Assembly: GCA_023266955.1 (NCBI GenBank)
Contig: JAHFOH010000017.1
Span: forward strand, 1-14,770
From: Nitrososphaerota archaeon
GTDB lineage: Archaea > Thermoproteota > Nitrososphaeria > Nitrososphaerales > JAHFOH01
Reading direction: 5' to 3'
DNA: 14,770 nucleotides
Part shown: positions 6,079-13,464 of the stretch, piece after piece
Position numbering within the stretch: position 1 is the stretch's first letter
Layout of the letters: every line of letters starts with the position of its first letter
Notes under the pieces: model-generated
What the model saw: only the letters and a program-made list of their open reading frames with translations
What the model was told of the DNA's origin: nothing
The model's database searches: none
Position numbers and translations under genes: made by a program

Positions 6079-7084
6079 CGTAAACATACTGACTTAGGCT
6101 GTCGAAATCGAGGACCGGACTATCGGTTGCAAAGGAAACGGAATCTTCAACAATGACCCTTACCTGTGAATCCATTTCTCTAAGCTCGTCATCAGAGAGG
6201 AGTCCAGCAGTTTTGAGATTCGCAACAAATCCTTGGATCGGGTCCTTACCGAGCCAAGCCTGCACCTCTTCCTTCGGTCTGTATTCTCCCTTGTCATAGG
6301 CTCCATGCCCCTTCTGCTTGTATGTGCGACACTCCAAGAAGAATGGTCCCTCGCCAGCTCTTACTTTCTCAGCAGCCGCTTTTGCGGCAGAGTAGACGGC
6401 TACAACATCGTTGCCGCTGACTGCTTGGGATTCTGCCCCATAGGTTGCTCCTCTAACATAGATTTCTGTCCCAGCAACCGAGCGATCTACCCGAGTAGAC
6501 ATCGCATACAGGTTATTCTCGCAGACGAATAGAACTGGGAGCTTCCAGAGAGAAGCCAAGTTCAGGCCTTCGTGGAACGCTCCAGTGTTTGCCGCACCGT
6601 CCCCAAAGAAACTGACTACGATGCGTTCATCTTTGAGATGTTTGAGCGCGAGACCGATGCCAGCGGAGATAGGGATTCCACTTCCAACGATGGCTGTCGC
6701 GTAGAGAGATCCAACTTTAGGATAGATTGCCGAATGCATGGAGCCTCCGATGCCTCTGCATGTTCCGGTTGCTTTTCCGAAGAGTTCAGCCATAACCATC
6801 TTCGCTGGAACCCCCTTCGCCAATGCATGTCCATGGCATCTGTAGGTAGTGACCATTAGATCGCTGTCATTGAGGGCTGAAAGAACGCCAACGGCCACAG
6901 CCTCCTGTCCAAGGTAAAGGTGAGAAGGTCCTACGAGAACCCCTTTAACGAGAAATAGCTCTTCCACTTTTTCTTCGAATCGCCTTATCTCCAGCATCTT
7001 CCTGAGCATTTGATGGGCCTTTTCCTGAGTCAAGCCGAGGTTGGAGTATTCCGTATGCGGAATCTCCTCTAGAGTTGGTAACAT
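6074..7084 (-). CDS. 2-oxoacid/acetoin dehydrogenase complex E1 subunit alpha
   Basis: This 336-residue subunit binds thiamine diphosphate together with E1-beta. The cofactor motif runs from GDG (161-163) to NN (190-191). Other landmarks are HLYLGQEAVAVG (55-66), YRCHGHALAKG (81-91), GKATGTCRGIGGSMH (103-117) and KGHGAYDKGEYRPKEEV (258-274). The HGHALAKG and GGSMH segments are those of pyruvate and acetoin E1 proteins; branched-chain enzymes differ here. The protein lacks an export or targeting peptide, so it acts in the cytosol. It is the first gene of the operon and starts at ATG, 99 bp from the divergent argS start, with AAGG a few bases upstream. I could not identify a convincing TATA box for it. 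Confidence 0.93.
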   Translation of the reverse strand: MLPTLEEIPHTEYSNLGLTQEKAHQMLRKMLEIRRFEEKVEELFLVKGVLVGPSHLYLGQEAVAVGVLSALNDSDLMVTTYRCHGHALAKGVPAKMVMAELFGKATGTCRGIGGSMHSAIYPKVGSLYATAIVGSGIPISAGIGLALKHLKDERIVVSFFGDGAANTGAFHEGLNLASLWKLPVLFVCENNLYAMSTRVDRSVAGTEIYVRGATYGAESQAVSGNDVVAVYSAAKAAAEKVRAGEGPFFLECRTYKQKGHGAYDKGEYRPKEEVQAWLGKDPIQGFVANLKTAGLLSDDELREMDSQVRVIVEDSVSFATDSPVLDFDSLSQYVYA

Positions 7085-7149
7085 GCCTTGTTGCGAGGTT
7101 ACACGATGTGAGACGGTTATTGTCCTTTGTGGCCAGTAACCTAGAGAAG

Positions 7150-7155
7150 TTTATC
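7150..7155 (+). promoter_or_regulatory. Probable TATA element of argS
   Basis: TTTATC lies about 32 nt before the TTG start of argS. With the usual 27-nt spacing, transcription would start near 7179, leaving a leader of only about five bases. This agrees with the absence of a Shine-Dalgarno sequence before argS. Confidence 0.45.
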
Positions 7156-7183
7156 AGGGCTACCCTCCGTTCAATCTGCGATT

Positions 7184-9094
7184 TTGGTTTTCAGGCGGCT
7201 CATAGCTCAGGTAAGGAAGTCCGTAGTAGAGGCCGCTAAGGCCAATGAGTTTCCAAGTGTCAAATTCGAAGTCGTCGAGCCGCCTAAACCACAGTTCGGT
7301 GACCTTTCCGTAAACATCGCTTTCCTGCTCTCAAGCAAGACTAAGCAAGACCCCATGGAGATTGCTCAGAGAATCTCAAACAAGATTTCGCTACGCGGAA
7401 GAGATCTAATTTTGAAATTCCAACCTGCTAGACCGGGATACATCAACTTCTGGGCCAATCAAGAGGAACTTGCATTTCAGACGTTAGAGAAAGCGGTCTT
7501 GGAGGAAGAGTACGGGAAGATCAACATTGGACGAGGGAGAAGGGTGGTTATTGAACATACGAGTGTAAACCCGAATAAGGCGCTTCATTATGGCCACTTA
7601 AGGAACGTTGTTCTCGGCGACTCGGTTAAGAGAATCCTAAAGTTCACGGGAAATGATGTTCAGGTACTAAATTACATTGATGATTCAGGTGCACAGGTAG
7701 CTGATGTGATTGTAGGCTTCAGATATGCTGGTTTCCCCGTTGAACCACCGTCGCAAGAGAAGTACGATCACTACTGCGGAGATACAGTCTATGTCAAAGT
7801 TAACGAACTTTACCGAAGCCGTCCTGACCTAGTCCACAGACAGAGGGAAGTTCTCAAAGCCCTTGAAAATCCTGACTCTCAGATAGCGAAGTTCACGAGA
7901 GAATTGACCCGTAGAATCGTTCGAGAGCAGCTTAAGACCTGCTGGAGAATTGGAGCAAGATACGACTGCCTGAACTTCGAGACCCACATCATTGGTAGCA
8001 GCCTATGGGCAGAAGTCTTCGGAAGGATGAAGCGAAAGCGGATTGCGATTTTCGAAAAACAGGGAAAGTACGTAGGATGCTGGATCGTGAAAGTAAAGGG
8101 GGAGGAGGAGGGGGAAGAGAAAGTCCTGGTTAGAAGCGACGGCACAGCCACTTACGTAGCCAAGGATATACCATACGCGGGTTGGAAGCTTGGTCTAATT
8201 CCCGACAAGTTTGGATATCAAAAGTTCGTAGAACAGCCGGACGGTTCAACTCTGTGGGCCACTACAGCTAAGGGATCATCTGGACGACATCCAAGATTTG
8301 GCAGAGCGGATCTGGCGATAACGATCACGGATGTGAAACAAAAACGATTACAGAGAATAGTTTCATACGTTTTGGATAAGCTGGCAGGAGCTAAAGCTGC
8401 CAAAAGCTACGTGCATTTGGCTTATGAACTCGTATCTCTGAGTGCAGAAACAGCTCGGACCCTGGGAATTGAGGTTGGCGAGGAGGAGTTCTTGCACATG
8501 GCGGGCAGGAAAGGCATCTACATCAACGCGGATGACGTATTAGACGCATTGTACAAGAAGACGTATGAGGAGACTAGGAGCAGAAACCCTACTGAGACTA
8601 ATGCATGGCTCGAACTGACCTCGCAGAAAGTTGCGGTCGCCGCCGTTAGGTTCGGCCTTCTCAAGCAAGATCTCGATAAAATGATAACCTTCGATCTTTT
8701 AGAGTCGCTCAAGCTGGAAGGGGAGACCGGTCCATACATCCAATATGCACATGCCAGAGCTTCAAACATACTTCAGAAATCTGGTGTTCAACCAGCAGTC
8801 ACAAGGGAATCAGTGTCCAGTCTAAACGATGAGTTGGAGGGCGATTTACTCAAGAAGATCGCGAAGTTTGATCTTATCGTCGAGGAGGCAGCGATTAATT
8901 TTGCACCGAAAGCCTTGGCGAGATACCTTTACAGCCTTTCCACGAGTTTCAACTCATTCTATGAAAAGAAACCGGTAATCCAAGAGAAAAATGAAAATAC
9001 AAGGCTTGCCAGACTCGGTTTGGTAAAGGCATTTCAGAATACGTGTAGGATTGGTTCAAGTCTCTTGGGCATTGAAGCGCCAGAGAGGATCTAG
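7184..9094 (+). CDS. argS: Arginyl-tRNA synthetase
   Basis: ArgS charges tRNA-Arg with arginine. The 636 residues include the ArgRS N-terminal domain (about 5-90, with FGDLSVNIAFLLS), the class I Rossmann catalytic domain with the HIGH motif as HYGH (135-138), and the DALR anticodon-binding domain (about 480-636, with GETGPYIQYAHARA at 513-526). The KMSKS loop is degenerate (HMAGRKG at 438-444). A lysine stands three residues before HYGH (K132 in NPNKAL); in ArgRS enzymes lacking KMSK, a lysine at this place is known to take over. The length fits archaeal ArgRS with an inserted segment around 290-370. The start is TTG, supported by the near TATA box. One of its substrates, tRNA-Arg(CCG), is coded 6 kb away. 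Confidence 0.95.
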   Translation: MVFRRLIAQVRKSVVEAAKANEFPSVKFEVVEPPKPQFGDLSVNIAFLLSSKTKQDPMEIAQRISNKISLRGRDLILKFQPARPGYINFWANQEELAFQTLEKAVLEEEYGKINIGRGRRVVIEHTSVNPNKALHYGHLRNVVLGDSVKRILKFTGNDVQVLNYIDDSGAQVADVIVGFRYAGFPVEPPSQEKYDHYCGDTVYVKVNELYRSRPDLVHRQREVLKALENPDSQIAKFTRELTRRIVREQLKTCWRIGARYDCLNFETHIIGSSLWAEVFGRMKRKRIAIFEKQGKYVGCWIVKVKGEEEGEEKVLVRSDGTATYVAKDIPYAGWKLGLIPDKFGYQKFVEQPDGSTLWATTAKGSSGRHPRFGRADLAITITDVKQKRLQRIVSYVLDKLAGAKAAKSYVHLAYELVSLSAETARTLGIEVGEEEFLHMAGRKGIYINADDVLDALYKKTYEETRSRNPTETNAWLELTSQKVAVAAVRFGLLKQDLDKMITFDLLESLKLEGETGPYIQYAHARASNILQKSGVQPAVTRESVSSLNDELEGDLLKKIAKFDLIVEEAAINFAPKALARYLYSLSTSFNSFYEKKPVIQEKNENTRLARLGLVKAFQNTCRIGSSLLGIEAPERI

Positions 9095-9164
9095 GCAGTT
9101 TTCGAACAATCCACGATTTGAATAGAGGCTACCGTAGACGGATGCTGATCTCCTCGTGCCCGAG

Positions 9165-9172
9165 TTTATAAA
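9165..9172 (+). promoter_or_regulatory. TATA box of the aminotransferase gene
   Basis: TTTATAAA is a near-perfect archaeal TATA box. Its centre is 37 nt before the ATG at 9206, so transcription should start near 9195 and give a leader of about 11 nt. It shows that the aminotransferase gene is transcribed independently of argS, which ends 111 bp upstream. Confidence 0.7.
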
Positions 9173-9205
9173 CCAACGAGAAATCGCTCTATTTTTTGAA
9201 AGAAC

Positions 9206-10321
9206 ATGCTCATGATTCCTGGACCTTCCGAACCCGAGCCAGAGGCTCTAAGCAGCCTCTCTCTCCCAATTCTTCCGCATTACGGCGAAAAGTGGGGGAA
9301 AGTCTACACAGAAACAGCCGGCAAGCTTCAAAAGGTGTTCAGGACGTCAAACGAGGTAATCATTGTACCGGCGCCTGGTCAAGCTTGTGTTGAGATTGCA
9401 GTTGCAAATTTTGTGAGAAAGGGCCAAGAAGCTTTCGTTTGCATAAACGGCTTCTTCTCCGAGATGATTGAAGAAATGGTAAGACTGTACGGGGGAAAAC
9501 CCGTAGTGATCCGAAGCAGGAAATACGGAAGCGCTGTACGAGCAGAGGACGTAAAGGCGGCAATCGATAATTCGAAGGACAGTGTTGGGAAATGTCTTCT
9601 CGTTCTGCAAAATGAGACTTCAACCGGAGTTGTGAACCCGGTTAGAGAAATTCTGAAAGTTTGTCATGAGAAAGGCGTGCTCTCAGTGCTCGACTCCATA
9701 TCAGCGTTCGGAGGAATGGATGTAAGGGTTGATGAATGGAAGGCTGATTTCTGCATCGGTTATCCCAGCAAAGCTTTGGGAGGCGTCTTCGGTGCTGTCC
9801 CTATCAGCGTGAGTGGTGAATGTTGGGATGTCGCTAGACGAAACGCGGAAAATATCTGCGGGAGGTTTCTCAACCTGAACGTATGGAGAAAATTCATCGA
9901 TGAATGGGGAAAGTGGGGCCATCCCCATCCAACATCAATGCCGACTTCGGTCATCGTGGCAATGAACAAGGCTTTGGACCTCGTTCTGTCGGAAGGCTTA
10001 GAGAATAGGTACGAACGTCATAGGGGAGTTGCCAAGATGATGAGAGATGGTTTAAAATCATTGAATCTGGAAATCTTTCCCAGCGAGAACTGCGTTTCGA
10101 GCACGGTTAGCGTCGCAAAGATAGATCCGAGATACGACGAAAGGCTCAGAGGCGAATTGGCGAGAAAATACAACATCTTGATTGCCGGTGGGTTGGGAAA
10201 GCTTAGGGGACGAATAATTAGGATCGGTCACATGGGAACGTCAGCGACATTCCCAGCGGTATCAATAACCTTGGAAGCCATCGGTTCAGTTCTGCAGAAT
10301 CTTTCTTCTAGTGTGAGATAA
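9206..10321 (+). CDS. Class V PLP-dependent aminotransferase (alanine/serine-glyoxylate type)
   Basis: This 371-residue enzyme transfers an amino group between an amino acid (alanine, serine or aspartate in relatives) and a 2-oxo acid such as glyoxylate or pyruvate. It has the N-terminal MIPGPSEP, APGQACVEIA (56-65), the NETSTGVVNP loop (136-145), D163 in DSISAFGG for the PLP pyridine nitrogen, and the PLP lysine K189 in GYPSKALGG. HPHPTSMP lies at 239-246 and RIGHMG at 339-344. The residues before the lysine are Y-P-S rather than the usual S-Q-K context, a small departure. Family relatives include phosphoserine- and broad-range aspartate aminotransferases, so the substrate is open. ATG at 9212 is an alternative start. 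It converges on the zinc-ribbon gene, separated by 88 bp in which I see nothing else. Confidence 0.9.
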   Translation: MLMIPGPSEPEPEALSSLSLPILPHYGEKWGKVYTETAGKLQKVFRTSNEVIIVPAPGQACVEIAVANFVRKGQEAFVCINGFFSEMIEEMVRLYGGKPVVIRSRKYGSAVRAEDVKAAIDNSKDSVGKCLLVLQNETSTGVVNPVREILKVCHEKGVLSVLDSISAFGGMDVRVDEWKADFCIGYPSKALGGVFGAVPISVSGECWDVARRNAENICGRFLNLNVWRKFIDEWGKWGHPHPTSMPTSVIVAMNKALDLVLSEGLENRYERHRGVAKMMRDGLKSLNLEIFPSENCVSSTVSVAKIDPRYDERLRGELARKYNILIAGGLGKLRGRIIRIGHMGTSATFPAVSITLEAIGSVLQNLSSSVR

Positions 10322-10409
10322 GGCGCGAGAGAGTGTATCGTAAAACTGCGGAGCCAGTCTTCGTATTGGGGGGGACGCCTGGGCGTAAGGGAAGCGTATG
10401 CGATATGAT

Positions 10410-11378
10410 TTACTTTGGGACGGAAGGTGGTTTGACTATCTGTTTCAGTTTTTCAGTTATTTCTGAGGGTTTTGAGCCGCTAACAACCATGATCCCGTAG
10501 CTCTCGCTTATGGCCACCGTCGGTGGAGCTGGTTTAGACAGGCTGATTAACATTGAATACTTCGGCGATGTGTCGTACTTCTTTGCGAACAGTGAGGTTA
10601 GATCCTCGTTCGTTGCATCAAACGATAGGTTTGCAGCGAGAAGCTCTTCTCCTCTTTTTGCAATTACGTCGAATCTGTGTTCCACTCCTGACTTTCCTGG
10701 TAAACTTCCTCTCAAAGTCACTTCAAACCCTTCTTCCTTGAGGGATTCTTCAATCATGGACAAAAGGAGGGTTCCTTTGCTTAGCGCATTCTTGGCTTCT
10801 TCCGTGAATATGTACTCGAAAATCGGCGAATAAACGGCTTCCCTCGAGCCAAAATGCTCGCCGCATGTATTGCATTGCTCCACTATTTTGGGTGAGTCAA
10901 ATCGGAATCCGCATGGATTGCACTCGAAGCTTTGTCCTATTGGTCGGGAGTCTTTAACCGAGAGCCGTCCTACGCATTTTGGGCACACCAGTTCGTCCCC
11001 CTTCTCAAACTTCTTTCTTGAGTCTATGTAGCCGCACATAGTGTGTTCTATGAAGGAGACTTGCTCGATGTTGAATGAGTCGCACTTCGGGCAGTGATAC
11101 TTCGATCTTATCAGATAACCCTTGCAGCTTGGACAGAGGACGATTCTGTCAATGAGCTTTCGCTCGAATACTCCGTTAGCGACCAAGTCTTCGAGGAGGG
11201 ACTTAGCAGATTCTACGCTCCCGTTGGTCCCGAGATCTTCGAGGAGCGGGTAGCTAATTCCTCTTTCAGTTAATTGGGGTCTTATTGTCTGAATGTTCTC
11301 ATCTAGCATCCTCTCGACGATGGTTTTGACTACTGGATCGCCGTGCAAGAGGACGTAAGGTATGAGAACATTTTTCAA
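10410..11378 (-). CDS. TackOD1-like multi-zinc-ribbon protein with degenerate nuclease-like tail
   Basis: The 322 residues fall into three parts. The first 75 are a helical, possibly winged-helix region (YPLLEDL, LLEDLVANGVF). Residues 80-175 hold five CxxC pairs (C82/C85, C96/C99, C132/C135, C153/C156, C169/C172) plus H112 and C115, enough for about three zinc ions. The segment FIEHTMCGYI and its surroundings match the TackOD1 (thaumarchaeal output domain 1) family, proposed as an output module of TACK archaeal signalling. Residues 200-322 look like a restriction-endonuclease-type fold (HRFDVIA...EELLAANLSF), but the usual lysine after the acidic residue is missing. It starts at TTG with AGGT upstream. 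Its function is unknown; a regulatory or binding role is likelier than cleavage. Confidence 0.72.
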   Translation of the reverse strand: MKNVLIPYVLLHGDPVVKTIVERMLDENIQTIRPQLTERGISYPLLEDLGTNGSVESAKSLLEDLVANGVFERKLIDRIVLCPSCKGYLIRSKYHCPKCDSFNIEQVSFIEHTMCGYIDSRKKFEKGDELVCPKCVGRLSVKDSRPIGQSFECNPCGFRFDSPKIVEQCNTCGEHFGSREAVYSPIFEYIFTEEAKNALSKGTLLLSMIEESLKEEGFEVTLRGSLPGKSGVEHRFDVIAKRGEELLAANLSFDATNEDLTSLFAKKYDTSPKYSMLISLSKPAPPTVAISESYGIMVVSGSKPSEITEKLKQIVKPPSVPK

Positions 11379-11696
11379 GCGTTTTACCTAATTTTGTCTT
11401 CAATGCTTTGGTCTGGAGGTTTCCGTTTAAGAATTAGGTCCCAGAAAACTGTACTACGAATCTAGAGCAGAAATTCACAAGCCCCAGGAGATTTACACCA
11501 TGAAATTCTTGAGGTTCTATAAGGTATAACTCAGTAAGTTGTTGGGTTACAGGAATCATTAGCTTGATTGGGTGAGGTCGGGCTGAAAGTCTCGCTAACT
11601 GATCGCGTAAAACGGGGACGGAGACCATGCGTGGCAGCAATTTCACGGAGAGAGGAGTCGTAATTGAAACAGTCATCAATTTTGAGAACTTGGTCT
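11379..11696. other. 318-bp gene-poor gap between the zinc protein and the pilus genes
   Basis: No convincing gene is seen. A minus-strand open frame of 81 codons (11434-11679) starts 18 bp after the upstream platform gene, but it has no recognisable family, no signal peptide, no pilin motif and no ribosome site, so it is not annotated. Near the end, on the minus strand, TTCTTAAAC (11425-11433) is a possible TATA box for the zinc-ribbon gene, giving a leader of about 24 nt. Confidence 0.4.
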
Positions 11697-12557
11697 TCAG
11701 AAAATTAGGACGTTGAAGAATAATATGGTCAGCACTAGGAGAATTACAGAGTGCTTGAGTCCCGCTGAGGCGGCTCCTTCGCTGATCTTTCCTCCCACCA
11801 GCCCACCAAATACGCTTTCAAAGATCCCTGCCCAGAAGAATATGGATTTGAAATAACCGAGCCCGAGATTTGAAGCTAGGAAGGGGGCTTTACTAGCTAG
11901 CTGCAAAGTGATTACGGGTGCCAGAAACTGCGTTATTGCAATGTAACAAACAACCAGGTAGATCACGAGGGAGATGTACACCAGTGTCAGGTAAGGTCTG
12001 AGCTCTGCTCGCCTCTCCTCCTTATACTCGAAGAGCGTAGAGTAGAGGTCTACACCGCTTTCCAGGACTTCTCTCATCCTTCCTCCAGCCGCTTGTGCTT
12101 CAGAGATCAAAACGGCTAATTGTCGAGCTAGAGGGTGACGAAGCCTTCGCCCAGCTTCAGCAATTGTCTCCGAGAAATCTTTGCCTAGAGTGAATTTTGA
12201 GACAGCTAAACCAACCTCTCTGCTTATAGGTCCGTAGTCGGATTTTGCGGCTTCAGATAGTGCTCGTGGGAGAATCATGCCCGAGGTTGTACTCTCTGTA
12301 ACAGACCTAAGAAAGCGGGGAATGTTCCTCTCCACGGATCTTACGTACGCTAGGTTGGAGGCGTCTAATATCGAGGGGATTAGGAGAATTATCAGGACGC
12401 CCATCGCTAAGGCGTTGTTAGCCCTCGCATTTAGGGGCAGATAGTAGGGCGGGAGGGGTAGGTAAAGCTGCTGAAGAACTGTAGCCACCACTATGAAGAG
12501 GCCGACAGTGATTGAAGCTAACCAGACTGTGTAGCGATATTTTCCTTCGAAGTACAT
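11697..12557 (-). CDS. Type II/IV secretion platform protein (GspF/TadC/FlaJ family), second half
   Basis: This 286-residue integral membrane protein carries a type II secretion F domain. It has membrane segments at roughly 10-32, 48-66, 188-212, 236-256 and 268-286, and a cytoplasmic helical domain (about 75-180) with SVTESTTSGMILPRALSEAA and the L-x-x-E-A-x-x-A-G-G-R-M element at 150-161 typical of F proteins. It should anchor the ATPase to a pilus or secretion complex in the membrane. It starts at ATG 4 bp after the preceding platform gene, with a perfect GGAGG nine bases before the start. In archaellum FlaJ two such modules are fused in one protein; here they are separate genes, as in Tad systems. 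Confidence 0.87.
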   Translation of the reverse strand: MYFEGKYRYTVWLASITVGLFIVVATVLQQLYLPLPPYYLPLNARANNALAMGVLIILLIPSILDASNLAYVRSVERNIPRFLRSVTESTTSGMILPRALSEAAKSDYGPISREVGLAVSKFTLGKDFSETIAEAGRRLRHPLARQLAVLISEAQAAGGRMREVLESGVDLYSTLFEYKEERRAELRPYLTLVYISLVIYLVVCYIAITQFLAPVITLQLASKAPFLASNLGLGYFKSIFFWAGIFESVFGGLVGGKISEGAASAGLKHSVILLVLTILFFNVLIF

Positions 12558-12561
12558 TGAC

Positions 12562-13464
12562 TTACGCCTCCTTTCCTACAACAGAGTCGAGAAGGATGAG
12601 GAATACGGATCCTGCGACTGGTATTCCGAGGAACACTACGAGGTTCATCTGGTCAATACTGGATATGGGTAGCCCGCCTGATCCTCCGAGTAACGAGAGG
12701 ACGGATAGCATGATTACGAATATGATGGGACCAACCACTAGAAGTGCTACATATAACTCGCCCAGTACGGTAAGAGTGGCTAGGGTCTTTCTTAGCTGAT
12801 CCCGCTTCATGCTCAGTAGTCTTCTGGCCTCGAACAAGAGAAGATCTTTGAAAGACCCGGTGGTTTTTGCAGCTACGCTCATTCCTTCAAGGAGCCTTGC
12901 AAGGTGAATGGAAGGAGAATGGATGATCATATCCCGGAGAGCTTTCTCAGTGTCCATGCCAAAGATCTTGACGTTCCTTACGAAACGCCTTATGAGATCT
13001 GATAGGAATGGATTGGTCTCAACCTCCGAGGCTCTTTCGAAGAGTCTCTCAGTCGACATCCCGGCCGACGCTAGCACCCCTATGAAACCGAACGAGTATG
13101 GCAGCTGCGCGTCAATACCTTTTCTATGTACTCTCCTTCTGTAAAGGGGATAGACTAAAGCGAGTAGCATCATTAGGCCGGAGATGATACTGGAAAGTGT
13201 GAGACTTGCGAGGAAGGATGGCAACTGCATTAAGCCGATCACACTGCGATGGAACTGCAGGAGTACGATGAATGAAGCTATTTGAAGAACAACCCAGATG
13301 AAGAAAACTCTTGCCAAATAGACTTCGAAGGCTACATTAATCCCTGACTGCATGAACATCTCCGTGTAAGATTTGAAGTACGGAAGGGGACCGAACATTG
13401 CGTAACCTACGCGAGTGATGATCGACTGAGGTTTTGCCTTAGGCTTGTCCAAAGATCCAGTCAC
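12562..13464 (-). CDS. Type II/IV secretion platform protein (GspF/TadC/FlaJ family), first half
   Basis: This 300-residue membrane protein has a type II secretion F domain. Membrane segments are at about 50-70, 85-107, 230-258 and 273-295, with a cytoplasmic helical domain between (about 115-225: LPYSFGFIGVLASAGMSTERLFE, VAAKTTGSFKDLLLFEARRL). The C-terminal NLVVFLGIPVAGSVFLILLDS is characteristic of archaeal FlaJ/TadC-like proteins. The GTG start overlaps the ATPase gene by 26 bp. However, GGGGGTGA covers that GTG and looks like a Shine-Dalgarno site, eight bases before an in-frame TTG at 13452, so the true protein may be four residues shorter (MDKPKAKPQ...). It works with the ATPase upstream and the next platform protein. 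Confidence 0.87.
   Translation of the reverse strand: MTGSLDKPKAKPQSIITRVGYAMFGPLPYFKSYTEMFMQSGINVAFEVYLARVFFIWVVLQIASFIVLLQFHRSVIGLMQLPSFLASLTLSSIISGLMMLLALVYPLYRRRVHRKGIDAQLPYSFGFIGVLASAGMSTERLFERASEVETNPFLSDLIRRFVRNVKIFGMDTEKALRDMIIHSPSIHLARLLEGMSVAAKTTGSFKDLLLFEARRLLSMKRDQLRKTLATLTVLGELYVALLVVGPIIFVIMLSVLSLLGGSGGLPISSIDQMNLVVFLGIPVAGSVFLILLDSVVGKEA

Noticed and set aside
6572..6859. Plus-strand open frame of 95 codons inside E1 alpha
   Set aside because: It is the antisense shadow of a well-supported gene; its translation has no family features.
11434..11679. 81-codon minus-strand frame after the second platform gene, considered as a pilin or small protein
   Set aside because: No class III signal peptide, no hydrophobic N-terminal helix, no ribosome site and no recognisable motif.
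11640..11690. A TTGATGA element on the minus strand, considered as a box C/D small RNA
   Set aside because: No box D (CTGA) or C'/D' pair lies at a suitable distance; the nearest CTGA is about 165 nt away.
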